Assembly (NCBI GenBank): GCA_016124655.1
Contig: WGNI01000004.1
Location: 164,774 to 228,773 of the forward strand
Direction of reading: 5' to 3'
Length of the DNA: 64,000 nt
From: Alphaproteobacteria bacterium
GTDB taxonomy: Bacteria; Pseudomonadota; Alphaproteobacteria; Caulobacterales; Aquidulcibacteraceae
Shown here: in pieces, positions 47,752 through 55,375 of the stretch
Layout: each line of letters begins with the position of its first letter
Numbering within the stretch: position 1 is the first letter of the stretch
Notes under the pieces: generated by a model
Told to the model about the DNA's origin: nothing
What the model saw: the letters and a program-made list of their open reading frames with translations, nothing else
Database searches by the model: none
Position numbers and translations under genes: made by a program

Positions 47752-48090
47752 ATGACTATTCTGCGCGGAGCCATCGGGATCGGCGGCCTCATTCTCTTGG
47801 GGCTGATCCTGTGGGCGTCGTTCGCCCTCAAGGATTTGCACGGCGGGTTCTTCGATCAGTTCGCCGTTGTCTCCACCTTGCCTTGGGGCGTGGTGGCGCT
47901 GGTCGATCTGTACCTGGGATTCTTTCTCTTCGCCGTGCTGGTGCTGATGGTCGAGCGCAGCCTGATCCGCGCGGCGCTGTGGGCGCTGCCGATCTTCGTG
48001 CTTGGGAATATCTGGGCGGCGGTGTGGTTTGTGCTGCGCCTGCCCTATCTGGCGGACCGGCTGACTATGCGTGGCCCGCCCTCTGCTTAG
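47752..48090 (+). CDS. Small integral membrane protein, DUF1475-like
   Basis: The 112-residue protein has three predicted membrane segments. The pattern VDLYLGFFLF, then VERSLIRAALWALPIFVLGNI resembles the DUF1475 family as I recall it; function is unknown. The 3' end overlaps the convergent oxyR stop by 26 bases. Confidence 0.65.
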   Translation: MTILRGAIGIGGLILLGLILWASFALKDLHGGFFDQFAVVSTLPWGVVALVDLYLGFFLFAVLVLMVERSLIRAALWALPIFVLGNIWAAVWFVLRLPYLADRLTMRGPPSA

Positions 48091-48997
48091 CGACGGCTTC
48101 GGCGAAAATCGGCGCCAGCGCGCGGGCCTCCTCCTCCCGCGCCCCGCCCGCGCGCCAGGCGACGCCGATGGAGCGGCCGATCACGGGTTTCTCGAACGGG
48201 CGGATGGCGACAGGCGCGCCGGTCGCGGCGCCGCCGTCGGCGGCCAGGCGCGGCAGCAAGGTCACGCCCATGCCGCCGGCGACCATGTGCACCAAGGTGT
48301 GCAGGCTCGTGGCGCTGACCTCGGCTGAGCGCGCGCCAGGATCGGTGCGGCAGACGCTGAGGGCGTGTTCGCGCAGGCAATGGCCGTCTTCGAGAAGAAG
48401 CACGTCTTCGCTCTGCAGATGCTCGGGCGCGAGGTCATTGCGGTCAGCGAGCGGATGGCCGCGCGGGGCGAGGAAGAGGAATTCATCCTCGGTCACGACC
48501 GCGGTTTCGATGTCGTGGGCGACATAGGGCAAGGCGATTAGGGCCGCGTCGAGCGCACGGCTGCGCAATTGCTCGATCAGGCGGTGGGTGACGTCTTCGC
48601 GGAGCGTCAGGCGCATGGCGGGAAACCGCGCCTGCAGAATCGGCAGGGCCGTAGGCAGCAGAAACGGCGCGATGGTCGGGATGGCCCCAAGGCGGAAGCG
48701 GCCCGTGAAGGGCGCATTGGCGCCGCGGGCGGCGTGCACGAGGTCCTCCACGTCCGCGAGGATCCGGCGCGCACGAACCGCGGCCTCCTCTCCGGCAGGC
48801 GTGAGGATCGCGCCGGCCTTGCCGCGCTCGACCAGCAGCGCCTCAAGCGCGTTCTCCAACTCCTTGATGCCGGCGGATAAGGTGGGCTGGGTCACGCCCA
48901 CGCTTTCCGCGGCCTTCACGAAGCTGCCTTGCGCCTGCAGCGCCGCAAGGAATTGCAGCTGGCGCAGCGTGGGGATGGATGACGCCGGGAGGTCCAT
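48065..48997 (-). CDS. oxyR: Hydrogen peroxide sensor OxyR (LysR family)
   Basis: The 310-residue LysR-type regulator has the N-terminal winged helix (TLRQLQFLAALQAQGSFVKA, VTQPTLSAGIKELE) and a C-terminal sensor domain. The redox pair is preserved: Cys207 in LLEDGHCLRE and Cys216 in HALSVC, with the nine-residue spacing of Cys199/Cys208 in Escherichia coli OxyR. It should activate peroxide defence genes on disulfide formation. No catalase gene adjoins it. An ATAG-N7-CTAT element overlaps its start codon. Confidence 0.93.
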   Translation of the reverse strand: MDLPASSIPTLRQLQFLAALQAQGSFVKAAESVGVTQPTLSAGIKELENALEALLVERGKAGAILTPAGEEAAVRARRILADVEDLVHAARGANAPFTGRFRLGAIPTIAPFLLPTALPILQARFPAMRLTLREDVTHRLIEQLRSRALDAALIALPYVAHDIETAVVTEDEFLFLAPRGHPLADRNDLAPEHLQSEDVLLLEDGHCLREHALSVCRTDPGARSAEVSATSLHTLVHMVAGGMGVTLLPRLAADGGAATGAPVAIRPFEKPVIGRSIGVAWRAGGAREEEARALAPIFAEAVAKQRAGHA

Positions 48998-49014
48998 AGA
49001 CGAATCCTATTCGT
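48996..49014. promoter_or_regulatory. OxyR-type box at the oxyR start
   Basis: ATAG-N7-CTAT occupies 48996-49010, matching the half-module of the OxyR consensus. It overlaps a perfect inverted repeat, ACGAAT-CCT-ATTCGT, at 49000-49014. The ATAG end overlaps the oxyR start codon (48995-48997), a place suited to autorepression. A second ATAG-N7-CTAT unit at the canonical distance is not seen. Confidence 0.55.
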
Positions 49015-49042
49015 CCTGGATATGCAATTGATCCAGCAAATA

Positions 49043-49549
49043 TCAAGGCAAAGCCCGGCGTCTTCGCCTCAAATCGCGCGATTGCGCACCAAGTCCCAGC
49101 CGGCGCTGACAGGTTTCGCCACGCGCGCCATTGGGTTGTTGCCGTGCATACTCGATCTGAATGGACTGGAAGGCGAGGGTCACCTCCTCGATCTCGCCTT
49201 CCTGCGCGTCCCAACGCTGGTCGAAGCTGGAGACGGCGCAATTCGCGAGCTTGATCCCGTAAAACTCAAACGGCGGCTCTCCCGCACGGCTGACCGTCAG
49301 GATGGCGTCGCGCACGCGCGCGCCGTTGAACGCCAACAGCGCCAGCCGCGGCGAGGCGCGATCGACGCGCTTGCGAAGGACCAGGTCCTTGAAAGTGGTC
49401 TTTCCCGCGCCCGCGCCCGTGCCGAAGCTGCGCTGGCCGGATTGGGCGGCGCCCAGCTCGAGGCCCAAGAGTTCAATTTCGTCCTGGTGGCGCGTGTCGG
49501 CCGATTCGCCAGCGACGCCGTCCAGCTTGAGATAGATTTGAAACGCCAT
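49043..49549 (-). CDS. Hcp-family protein (type VI secretion tube-like), C-terminus probably frameshifted
   Basis: The 168-residue frame matches Hcp1-family tube proteins: AFQIYLKLDGVAGESADTRH at the N-terminus, KTTFKDLVLRKRVDRASPRL, and VSSFDQRWDAQEGEIEEVTL. GGAGG fixes ATG 49549. After QQPNGAR (about 49121) the annotated frame turns arginine-rich, ending at 49043, whereas the frame one base off encodes VAKPVSAGWDLVRNRAI and stops at 49069; a GWD segment is the usual Hcp ending. One extra base in the GCGCGCG run explains this. No other T6SS gene is present in the window, so it may be an orphan effector or tube subunit. Confidence 0.8.
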   Translation of the reverse strand: MAFQIYLKLDGVAGESADTRHQDEIELLGLELGAAQSGQRSFGTGAGAGKTTFKDLVLRKRVDRASPRLALLAFNGARVRDAILTVSRAGEPPFEFYGIKLANCAVSSFDQRWDAQEGEIEEVTLAFQSIQIEYARQQPNGARGETCQRRLGLGAQSRDLRRRRRALP

Positions 49550-49679
49550 GGCGACCTCCATGCCCAAGGTTGAGAACGGGCGCGGCAGCCATGACTCAGC
49601 GCCATTCCAGGCGCGGTGACGGGCGTCATGCGGCTGCGCCGCAATTGACGGTTCCGCCCGGCGCCAGTAAGGCCAAGGC

Positions 49680-49772
49680 GCGCGTCTAAACGCCCGCCTT
49701 CGACCGGCGATCCCTTTGCAGGGTTGATCCGGCGAAGCCCCCGCCCGACGTTATCGTCCGGCGGGTCTTTTT
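49680..49772 (+). ncRNA. Candidate small RNA upstream of ffh
   Basis: This lies in the only gap above 300 bases. A TTGACG-N17-TAAGGC promoter-like pair occurs at 49645-49673. Downstream, CTTCG/CGAAG and CCGG/CCGG arms at 49698-49736 form a hairpin capped by a CCC/GGG stem, followed by the terminator at 49740-49772. No plus-strand protein gene precedes the terminator. It does not show the conserved SRP RNA or tmRNA sequence. Boundaries are approximate. Confidence 0.3.
49740..49772 (+). terminator. Rho-independent terminator without an annotated gene
   Basis: A ten-pair stem CCCGCCCGAC / GTCCGGCGGG with one C-C mismatch encloses GTTATC, then TCTTTTT follows. It reads on the plus strand, while the nearest gene to the left (hcp) is on the minus strand. 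Confidence 0.65.
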
Positions 49773-49790
49773 GCGTTTTGAAGGATGCGC

Positions 49791-49900
49791 CTTCTTCCCC
49801 CGCGCGCGGGGGAAGTGGCCCGGAGGGCCGAAGGGGGTCTTGGTCTTTGCCCCCTCCGTCCGCTTCGCGGACACCTCCCCCGTTTAACGGGGGAGGAAGG
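49791..49900. repeat. GC-rich hairpin-cluster repeat, copy 1
   Basis: This block holds a perfect 22-base palindrome at 49794-49815 (CTTCCCCCGCG and complement), then GGCCCGGAGGGCC, GTCCGC-TTC-GCGGAC and CCTCCCCCGTTTAACGGGGG hairpins. A diverged relative lies at 51694-51799. It lies just ahead of the ffh ribosome site; the rest of the 49550-49917 gap shows no coding sequence. Confidence 0.65.
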
Positions 49901-49917
49901 GATGGGAAGGTGTTGGC

Positions 49918-51396
49918 ATGTTCGAAGCCCTGACAGAACGCCTTGGCGGCGTGTTCGACCGGCTCACCGGGCGCGGCGCGCTGTCGGAGGCGGATGTCGA
50001 CGCGGCGCTGCGCGAAGTGCGCGTGGCGCTGTTGGAGGCCGATGTCGCGCTGCCCGTGGTGAAGGAGTTCATCGCCAAGGTGCGCACCGAGGCGGTGGGC
50101 GAAGCCGTGATCCGTTCGGTCACGCCGGGGCAGATGGTCGTTAAGATCGTCTATGACGCACTGGTGGAGATGCTCGGCGGAGGCGCGCCTCCAGAGGGTC
50201 TGCGCATCGAGGGCGAGCCCCCGAACGTGATCATGATGGCGGGCCTGCAGGGCTCGGGCAAAACCACGACGACCGGCAAGCTTGGCCTGCGTCTCACCAA
50301 GACCGACAAGCGCAAAGTGCTGATGGCCTCGCTCGACGTGCGCCGGCCGGCGGCGATGGAGCAGCTGAAAGTGCTGGGCCAACAGATCGGCGTCGATGTG
50401 CTGCCGATCGTGGCGGGCCAGTCGCCGGCGGACATCACGCGCCGCGCGCTGCAGGCCGCGAAGCTCGGTGGCCATGACGTTCTCATTCTCGACACTGCGG
50501 GCCGCACGACCATCGACGAGCAGATGATGAGCGAAGCCGCGGAGATCGCGGCGATCGCGCGGCCCGGCGAAATTTTGCTCGTCGCGGATTCGCTCACCGG
50601 CCAGGATGCTGTCGAGACCGCGAAACGCTTTCACGAGCGGCTGCCGCTCACCGGCCTGGTGCTGACGCGCGCGGACGGCGACGGACGCGGCGGGGCCGCG
50701 CTGTCGATGCGCGCGGTGACCGGCCTGCCGATCAAATTCCTCGGCCTTGGCGAACGCGCCGACGCGCTGGAGCCGTTCGACGCCGCGCGGGTGGCCGGAC
50801 GCATCCTGGGCCAAGGCGATATTGTTTCTCTGGTTGAGAAAGCAGCTGAAACCGTCGATCGCGAGCACGCTGAAAAGCTCGCGAAAAAGCTGCAAAAGGG
50901 CTTGTTCGATCTGGAGGACATGGAAAAGCAATTGCAGCAGGTCATGGCGATCGGCGGCATGAAGGGCATCATGGGCATGCTGCCCGGCGTGCAGAAAGTG
51001 AAGAACCAGATTTCAGACGCTGCGCTCGACGACAAAGTGATCAAGCGCCAGATCGCGGTGATCCGCTCCATGACGCAGGCCGAGCGGCGCAAGCCGGATC
51101 TGTTGAACGCGTCGCGGCGCAAGCGCATCGCGCGCGGCGCGGGCGTGGAAGTCGCCGACGTCAATCGCCTGATCAAGATGCACCGCTCCATGGCCGATAT
51201 GGCCAAGGCGGTCGGCAAAGGAAAAATGCCGGCGGGACTCGGTCAGCTTGCCGGGATGCCGGGCGGCAGCCGCATGCCGTCGCCTGAGATGATGAAGCAG
51301 ATGGCTTCGAAGATGGGCAATGCCGGCGGCGGACTGCCGGGCTTGCCGGGCGGCGGCGGATTGCCGGGGCTGCCTGGATCGGGAGGCAAGAAGTGA
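49918..51396 (+). CDS. ffh: Signal recognition particle protein Ffh (SRP54)
   Basis: The 492-residue GTPase directs nascent membrane proteins to the translocon with 4.5S RNA and FtsY. The N domain starts MFEALTERLGGVFDRLTGRG; the G domain has GLQGSGKTTTTGKLG, DVRRPAAMEQL, DTAGRTTIDE and the specificity segment TRADGDGRGGAAL, where TKLDGD is more usual. The methionine-rich M domain follows from about residue 330, and a glycine/leucine/proline repeat tail ends the protein. GGGAAGG precedes ATG 49918. Confidence 0.97.
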   Translation: MFEALTERLGGVFDRLTGRGALSEADVDAALREVRVALLEADVALPVVKEFIAKVRTEAVGEAVIRSVTPGQMVVKIVYDALVEMLGGGAPPEGLRIEGEPPNVIMMAGLQGSGKTTTTGKLGLRLTKTDKRKVLMASLDVRRPAAMEQLKVLGQQIGVDVLPIVAGQSPADITRRALQAAKLGGHDVLILDTAGRTTIDEQMMSEAAEIAAIARPGEILLVADSLTGQDAVETAKRFHERLPLTGLVLTRADGDGRGGAALSMRAVTGLPIKFLGLGERADALEPFDAARVAGRILGQGDIVSLVEKAAETVDREHAEKLAKKLQKGLFDLEDMEKQLQQVMAIGGMKGIMGMLPGVQKVKNQISDAALDDKVIKRQIAVIRSMTQAERRKPDLLNASRRKRIARGAGVEVADVNRLIKMHRSMADMAKAVGKGKMPAGLGQLAGMPGGSRMPSPEMMKQMASKMGNAGGGLPGLPGGGGLPGLPGSGGKK

Positions 51397-51668
51397 TGGA
51401 TGACCTCTCCCGCTTCCGCCACTCGATCGACAATCTCGACGCGGCGCTGATTCATCTTTTGGCGGAGCGCTTCAAGCTCACCAAGGCCGTCGGCGCCTAC
51501 AAGGCCGCGCACGATCTGCCTCCGGCCGATCCTGAACGCGAGAAGCAACAAATTCAGCGCCTCCGCGCGCTGGCGGTCGAAGCCGATCTCGATCCGGATT
51601 TCGCGGAGAAACTTTTGAATTTCATTATTCAGGAAGTCATTCAACACCACCAAGCGGCGCGCGCGTGA
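51396..51668 (+). CDS. Chorismate mutase (AroQ class)
   Basis: The 90-residue all-helical protein catalyses chorismate to prephenate. Active-site-type residues appear in FRHSIDNLDAALIHLLAERF, KLTKAVGAYKAAHDLP and the C-terminal helix FAEKLLNFIIQEVIQHHQ. The ATG at 51396 overlaps the ffh stop (TGATG); an in-frame GTG lies at 51393. A stand-alone mutase between ffh and rpsP is a conserved alphaproteobacterial arrangement (recalled). Confidence 0.9.
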   Translation: MDDLSRFRHSIDNLDAALIHLLAERFKLTKAVGAYKAAHDLPPADPEREKQQIQRLRALAVEADLDPDFAEKLLNFIIQEVIQHHQAARA

Positions 51669-51693
51669 TGCGGCGCGCGCACATCGCATCCGT

Positions 51694-51799
51694 CCTTCCC
51701 CGCAAGGGGGAGGTGGTCCGGACGAAGTCCGGGCCGGAGGGGGCGGTTCCTCCCCCTCAGTCAGCGCTGCGCGCTGACAGCTCCCCCTCTCGGGGGAGC
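51694..51799. repeat. GC-rich hairpin-cluster repeat, copy 2
   Basis: Related to the block at 49791-49900: CCTTCCCC-GCAA-GGGGGAGG, GTCCGGACGAAGTCCGG, TCAGCGC-TGC-GCGCTGA and CTCCCCCTCTCGGGGGAG hairpins in series. It fills the gap between the mutase gene and rpsP. The two copies share the GGGGGAGGTGG and CCGGAGGGGG core with different inserted hairpins. Confidence 0.65.
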
Positions 51800-51843
51800 A
51801 CGGCGAACCCGCCGACAATTTTGGTTCTACAGGAGAAGAAGCA

Positions 51844-52203
51844 GTGTCCTTGAAAATCCGTCTCGCCCGCGGCGGCGCCAAGAAGAAGCCGTATTATGCG
51901 ATCGTCATCGCCGACAGCCGCAGCCCTCGCGACGGCCGCTTCATCGAGAAGGTCGGCACGTACAATCCGGTTTTGAAGAGCGATGATCCCAACCGCGTCG
52001 TTCTGAAAACCGAAACCATTCAGGAGTGGCTGAAGAAGGGCGCGACGCCGACCGATCGCGTGGCGCGATTCCTCGATCAGGCCGGCCTGATGAAGCGCGA
52101 CGCGCGCAACAATCCCAACAAGGCGCAGCCCGGCAAGAAGATGACCGAGCGCGCCGCCGCCAAGGCGCCGACGCCGGCGGCCGAAGACAGCGCAGAAGCC
52201 TAG
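51844..52203 (+). CDS. rpsP: 30S ribosomal protein S16
   Basis: The 119-residue product carries the S16 fold at its N-terminus ([52 protein letters not shown]) and a lysine/alanine-rich alphaproteobacterial C-terminal extension. The start is GTG at 51844 with AGGAGAAG upstream. It heads the rpsP - yjbR-like - rimM - trmD series. Confidence 0.97.
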   Translation: MSLKIRLARGGAKKKPYYAIVIADSRSPRDGRFIEKVGTYNPVLKSDDPNRVVLKTETIQEWLKKGATPTDRVARFLDQAGLMKRDARNNPNKAQPGKKMTERAAAKAPTPAAEDSAEA

Positions 52204-52650
52204 TTGGCGACCGCGCGGCCTCCGGCGGCGAAGCGGAGCGCTTCGGCCAAAGGACGCCGCGCGCCCACCCCGCACCAGCGCGCGGAAGAAGTGCTGGCGG
52301 CGTATGGTTTGACGTTTCCGGAAACGACGGCGGGTTTGGGCCTGCCGCCGAGCCGGGCGCTTTATGTGCGTACAAAGACGTTCTGCATCTTCGGCGCGAA
52401 GGACGAGCCGCTCGACGCGCTGACCTTGATCATGAAGCTGCCGATCTCCGCTGAAATGGCGGAGACGCTGCCGTTCGTGCTGCCCAGCAAGGGCTGGTAC
52501 AAGCAGCATCGATGGGTGCATGCGCATTTCGGACCCGACGACGACATCTTCGCGGAGCTGGAGACACTGAAGGGCTGGATGCGGCAAAGCTATTGCGCGA
52601 TCGCGCCGAAGAAATTGGGCCGCGTCGTGCAGCCGGAGGCGTTTGTGTGA
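52204..52650 (+). CDS. MmcQ/YjbR-like protein
   Basis: The product of about 148 residues resembles the MmcQ/YjbR family: LAAYGLTFPETTAGLGLP near residue 30, VRTKTFCIFG, LTLIMKLPIS, and WYKQHRWVHAHF. Members have a DNA-binding-like fold but no proven function. No ATG lies near; the frame begins with TTG at 52204, directly after the rpsP stop, and a GTG further in is the alternative. Its stop overlaps the rimM start as GTGA. Confidence 0.75.
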   Translation: MATARPPAAKRSASAKGRRAPTPHQRAEEVLAAYGLTFPETTAGLGLPPSRALYVRTKTFCIFGAKDEPLDALTLIMKLPISAEMAETLPFVLPSKGWYKQHRWVHAHFGPDDDIFAELETLKGWMRQSYCAIAPKKLGRVVQPEAFV

Positions 52651-53165
52651 GCGAGCCGGGCCGTCTCGTGCTGGTCGGCGCGATCGCCGGCGCGTTCGGC
52701 GTGCATGGCGAAGCGCGGGTGCGCAGCTTCACCGCCGACCCCGAAGCCTTGATGGGGTATGCGCCTTTGTTGCGCGAAGACGGAAGCATCGCGCTCACGC
52801 CGTCGCGCTGGCGCGCGATCAAGGACGGGTTTGCGGTCACGGCGCCGGAGATCGCCTCGCGCGAGCACGCTGAAACGCTGAAGGGCACGGCGCTTTACAT
52901 TCCGCACGATCGTCTGCCGCCGACCGAAGACGATGAATTCTACCATGTCGATCTGATCGGCTGCCGGGTGGAGAATTTGGCTGGAGACCCGCTCGGCGAA
53001 GTTGTCGCAGCGCCGAATTTCGGCGCCGGGGACCTTTTGGAGATCAAACCAGCGTCCGGCCCCGCCTGGCACCTGCCCTTCACGCGCGCGGCGGCGCCTG
53101 TCATCGACATCAAGGCGAAGCGCATTGTCGCTGTTCCGCTTGCGGACGCCGAAGACGCCCCATGA
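52647..53165 (+). CDS. rimM: Ribosome maturation factor RimM
   Basis: The 172-residue protein assists 30S head assembly and binds S19. The N-terminal domain shows [20 protein letters not shown], and the PRC-barrel domain [32 protein letters not shown], and [12 protein letters not shown]. The GTG at 52647 directly precedes the conserved N-terminus; the longer frame from 52512 lies within the upstream gene. It overlaps trmD by four bases. Confidence 0.94.
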   Translation: MSEPGRLVLVGAIAGAFGVHGEARVRSFTADPEALMGYAPLLREDGSIALTPSRWRAIKDGFAVTAPEIASREHAETLKGTALYIPHDRLPPTEDDEFYHVDLIGCRVENLAGDPLGEVVAAPNFGAGDLLEIKPASGPAWHLPFTRAAAPVIDIKAKRIVAVPLADAEDAP

Positions 53166-53848
53166 GTTTCGCCGCATCCATTCTAACGCTGTTTCCCGAA
53201 GCGTTTCCCGGCACGTTGGGGCTTTCGGTGATCGGGCGCGCGTTGCGTGAGGGCATGTGGTCGCTTGAAACCAGGGACATCCGCGATTTCGCGACCGACA
53301 AGCATCGCACCGTGGACGATACGCCGTTCGGCGGCGGGCCCGGCATGGTGATGCGCGCGGACGTCGCCGCGGCGGCGATCGATTCCGTTCCGCGCAACAA
53401 TCGGCCGCTGATCTATCTTTCGCCGCGCGGCAAACCGTTCACGCAACACCGCGCGAAATCCTGGGCGGAAGGCCCCGGCCTGATCGTGTTTTGCGGACGC
53501 TTCGAGGGACTCGATGAACGCGTGATCGACGCGCGCGGCATGGAGGAAGTTTGCGTCGGCGATGCGGTGCTGACCGGCGGCGAGGCTGCGGCGCTCGTCG
53601 TGCTTGAGGCGGTGGTGCGGCTATTGCCGGGCGTGCTGGGCAATGACGCCTCGACGGCGCTTGAATCCTTCGAGGACGGCTTGCTGGAGCATCCCCACTT
53701 CACCAAGCCGCGCGAATGGGAAGGCCGCGCGGTTCCGGAGGTTCTCTTGTCCGGCGATCACGCGAGGATCGAGGCGTGGCGCAAGGCGGAACGCGAACGC
53801 GTCACGCGCGCGCGGCGTCCGGACCTTTTGCCTCCGAAAGACGGCTGA
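53162..53848 (+). CDS. trmD: tRNA (guanine-37-N1)-methyltransferase
   Basis: The 228-residue SPOUT methyltransferase makes m1G37 in tRNA, preventing frameshifts. Signatures are [57 protein letters not shown], and the trefoil-knot SAM site [16 protein letters not shown]. It overlaps rimM by four bases. Confidence 0.97.
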   Translation: MSFAASILTLFPEAFPGTLGLSVIGRALREGMWSLETRDIRDFATDKHRTVDDTPFGGGPGMVMRADVAAAAIDSVPRNNRPLIYLSPRGKPFTQHRAKSWAEGPGLIVFCGRFEGLDERVIDARGMEEVCVGDAVLTGGEAAALVVLEAVVRLLPGVLGNDASTALESFEDGLLEHPHFTKPREWEGRAVPEVLLSGDHARIEAWRKAERERVTRARRPDLLPPKDG

Positions 53849-53933
53849 ACGACGCAGCCGCGCGATGAACGGCCATGGCGCGTCCGTCCGCCAGGCCATA
53901 CAAGGCTGGCAACCAGAACGCCGGGAGACGCTG

Positions 53934-54710
53934 ATGAAATTCGCCGCCGCCGCACTGCTGGCCTTCGCGCTCAGCGCCTGCGCCTCCACCACGCAAACCC
54001 AAGCGCCGCCGGAAGAGGCCGCCGCGGCGCAGCCGGCGGTCGATCCGCTGGCGCATCCCGAGCGTTTCGCGGGCGATGCGGAGAATGACGCGCGGCGGAA
54101 GGCTGCGGAGACGCTGGCCTTCTTCCAGATCGGCGCCGGGGATTTCGTGTTCGAGATCGAAGCCGGCGGCGGCTACTGGACGGAGATCTTCTCGCGCGCG
54201 GTCGGCCCCAGCGGGGCGGTCGTGATGCAGAACCCGGCCGGGTTCATGCGTTTTGTCGGCGAGCAGGTGCAGAGCCGGCTCGCTGAGGGACGGCTGGGCA
54301 ATGTGCGTCCATCGCTGTCGAACTTCGACGCGCTCGATGCGCTGGAGGGAACCGTGGACGTCGTCACCTGGGTGCAGGGGCCGCATGAGCTCTTTTTCCG
54401 GCCGGACGGCGGCAGCCTTGGCGATCCGGCGACGTCCTATGAAGAGATTTTCCGCATCCTGAAGGCGGGCGGCGTGTTTGCGGTGGTCGACCATTCGGCG
54501 CCGGACGGCGCGCCCTCCTCCACCGGCAACGACACCCACCGCATCGACCCCGCGATCGTCATCGCCATGGCGGAGGCGGCGGGCTTCACGCTGGAGGCGC
54601 GCGGCGCGTTCCTGGCCAATCCTGAGGATGCGCGCACGGCCAATGTGTTCGACCCCGCGATCCGCGGCCGCACGGACCAGTTCGCGCTGCGCTTCCGCAA
54701 GCCGGGCTGA
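53934..54710 (+). CDS. Methyltransferase-like lipoprotein
   Basis: The 258-residue product has a lipoprotein signal with lipobox LSAC near residue 15 and then a Rossmann-type methyltransferase fold: FVFEIEAGGGYWTEIFSRAV as motif I, and ILKAGGVFAVVDHSAPDG later. This group of exported predicted methyltransferases (COG4798 type) is known, but their substrates and how SAM would reach the periplasm are not. GGGAG precedes ATG 53934; the longer frame from 53604 is trmD antiphase. Confidence 0.8.
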   Translation: MKFAAAALLAFALSACASTTQTQAPPEEAAAAQPAVDPLAHPERFAGDAENDARRKAAETLAFFQIGAGDFVFEIEAGGGYWTEIFSRAVGPSGAVVMQNPAGFMRFVGEQVQSRLAEGRLGNVRPSLSNFDALDALEGTVDVVTWVQGPHELFFRPDGGSLGDPATSYEEIFRILKAGGVFAVVDHSAPDGAPSSTGNDTHRIDPAIVIAMAEAAGFTLEARGAFLANPEDARTANVFDPAIRGRTDQFALRFRKPG

Positions 54711-54721
54711 CGCCTTTTCCC

Positions 54722-54750
54722 TCGACAGGGGGCGGGCTTTCGCCTATACG
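54722..54750 (+). promoter_or_regulatory. Candidate rplS promoter
   Basis: TCGACA at 54722-54727 and TATACG at 54745-54750 are 17 bases apart, a fair sigma-70 match. The predicted leader is about 80 bases and holds a small CGGCC-TGAC-GGCCG hairpin. Confidence 0.45.
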
Positions 54751-54836
54751 CGCGCTCTTTCCCCGCCCGAGCCTCGCGCCGGCGGCCTGACGGCCGTGGG
54801 GATTTGGCATTCTTTTGAACGGTCCCGCGTGCGCCC

Positions 54837-55235
54837 ATGAACCTGTTGCAGACGCTCGAAAAAGAAGAAATGACCCGCGTCAGCGAGGGCAAGACCATCC
54901 CGGACTTCCGTCCCGGCGACACGCTGCGCGTGAACGTCAAGATCAAGGAAGGCGACCGCGAGCGCGTGCAGGCCTATGAAGGCGTGTGCATCGCCCGCTC
55001 CGGCGAGGGGCTGAACGCGAACTTCACCGTGCGCAAGATCAGCTTCGGCGAAGGCGTCGAGCGGGTGTTCCCGCTCTACTCGCCGTCGCTCGATTCCATC
55101 CAGGTTGTGCGCATGGGCCGGGTTCGCCGGGCGAAGCTCTATTATCTGCGCGAACGCCGCGGCAAGCGCGCGCGGATCGCGGAACGGCAGCGCACCCGCA
55201 CCGAAGTCGATTCCGGCGCGGACGCCGAGGCCTGA
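54837..55235 (+). CDS. rplS: 50S ribosomal protein L19
   Basis: The 132-residue protein shows the L19 core: [54 protein letters not shown], and [17 protein letters not shown], with a short acidic alphaproteobacterial tail. L19 lies at the subunit interface. It follows the lipoprotein gene with its own candidate promoter. Confidence 0.97.
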   Translation: MNLLQTLEKEEMTRVSEGKTIPDFRPGDTLRVNVKIKEGDRERVQAYEGVCIARSGEGLNANFTVRKISFGEGVERVFPLYSPSLDSIQVVRMGRVRRAKLYYLRERRGKRARIAERQRTRTEVDSGADAEA

Positions 55236-55375
55236 TCCCCGCGCCGTATGGCGGCCCGATCCGGGCCTATACGCCCGATCCGCCGAACCCGTCGCGCAGC
55301 CGCTGGCCGAAGCGCTGGCTGAAGTTCACGCGGCGGTTTTCGCAAACCATCGATCTCGATACGCGGCATGGGCCG

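Noticed and set aside
49680..49772. SRP RNA (ffs) next to ffh
   Set aside because: The conserved domain IV sequence of 4.5S RNA is absent, so the candidate RNA is not assigned to ffs.
49297..50931. 544-codon minus-strand frame opposite ffh
   Set aside because: Histidine- and arginine-rich antisense of ffh with no family features; typical of GC-rich genomes.
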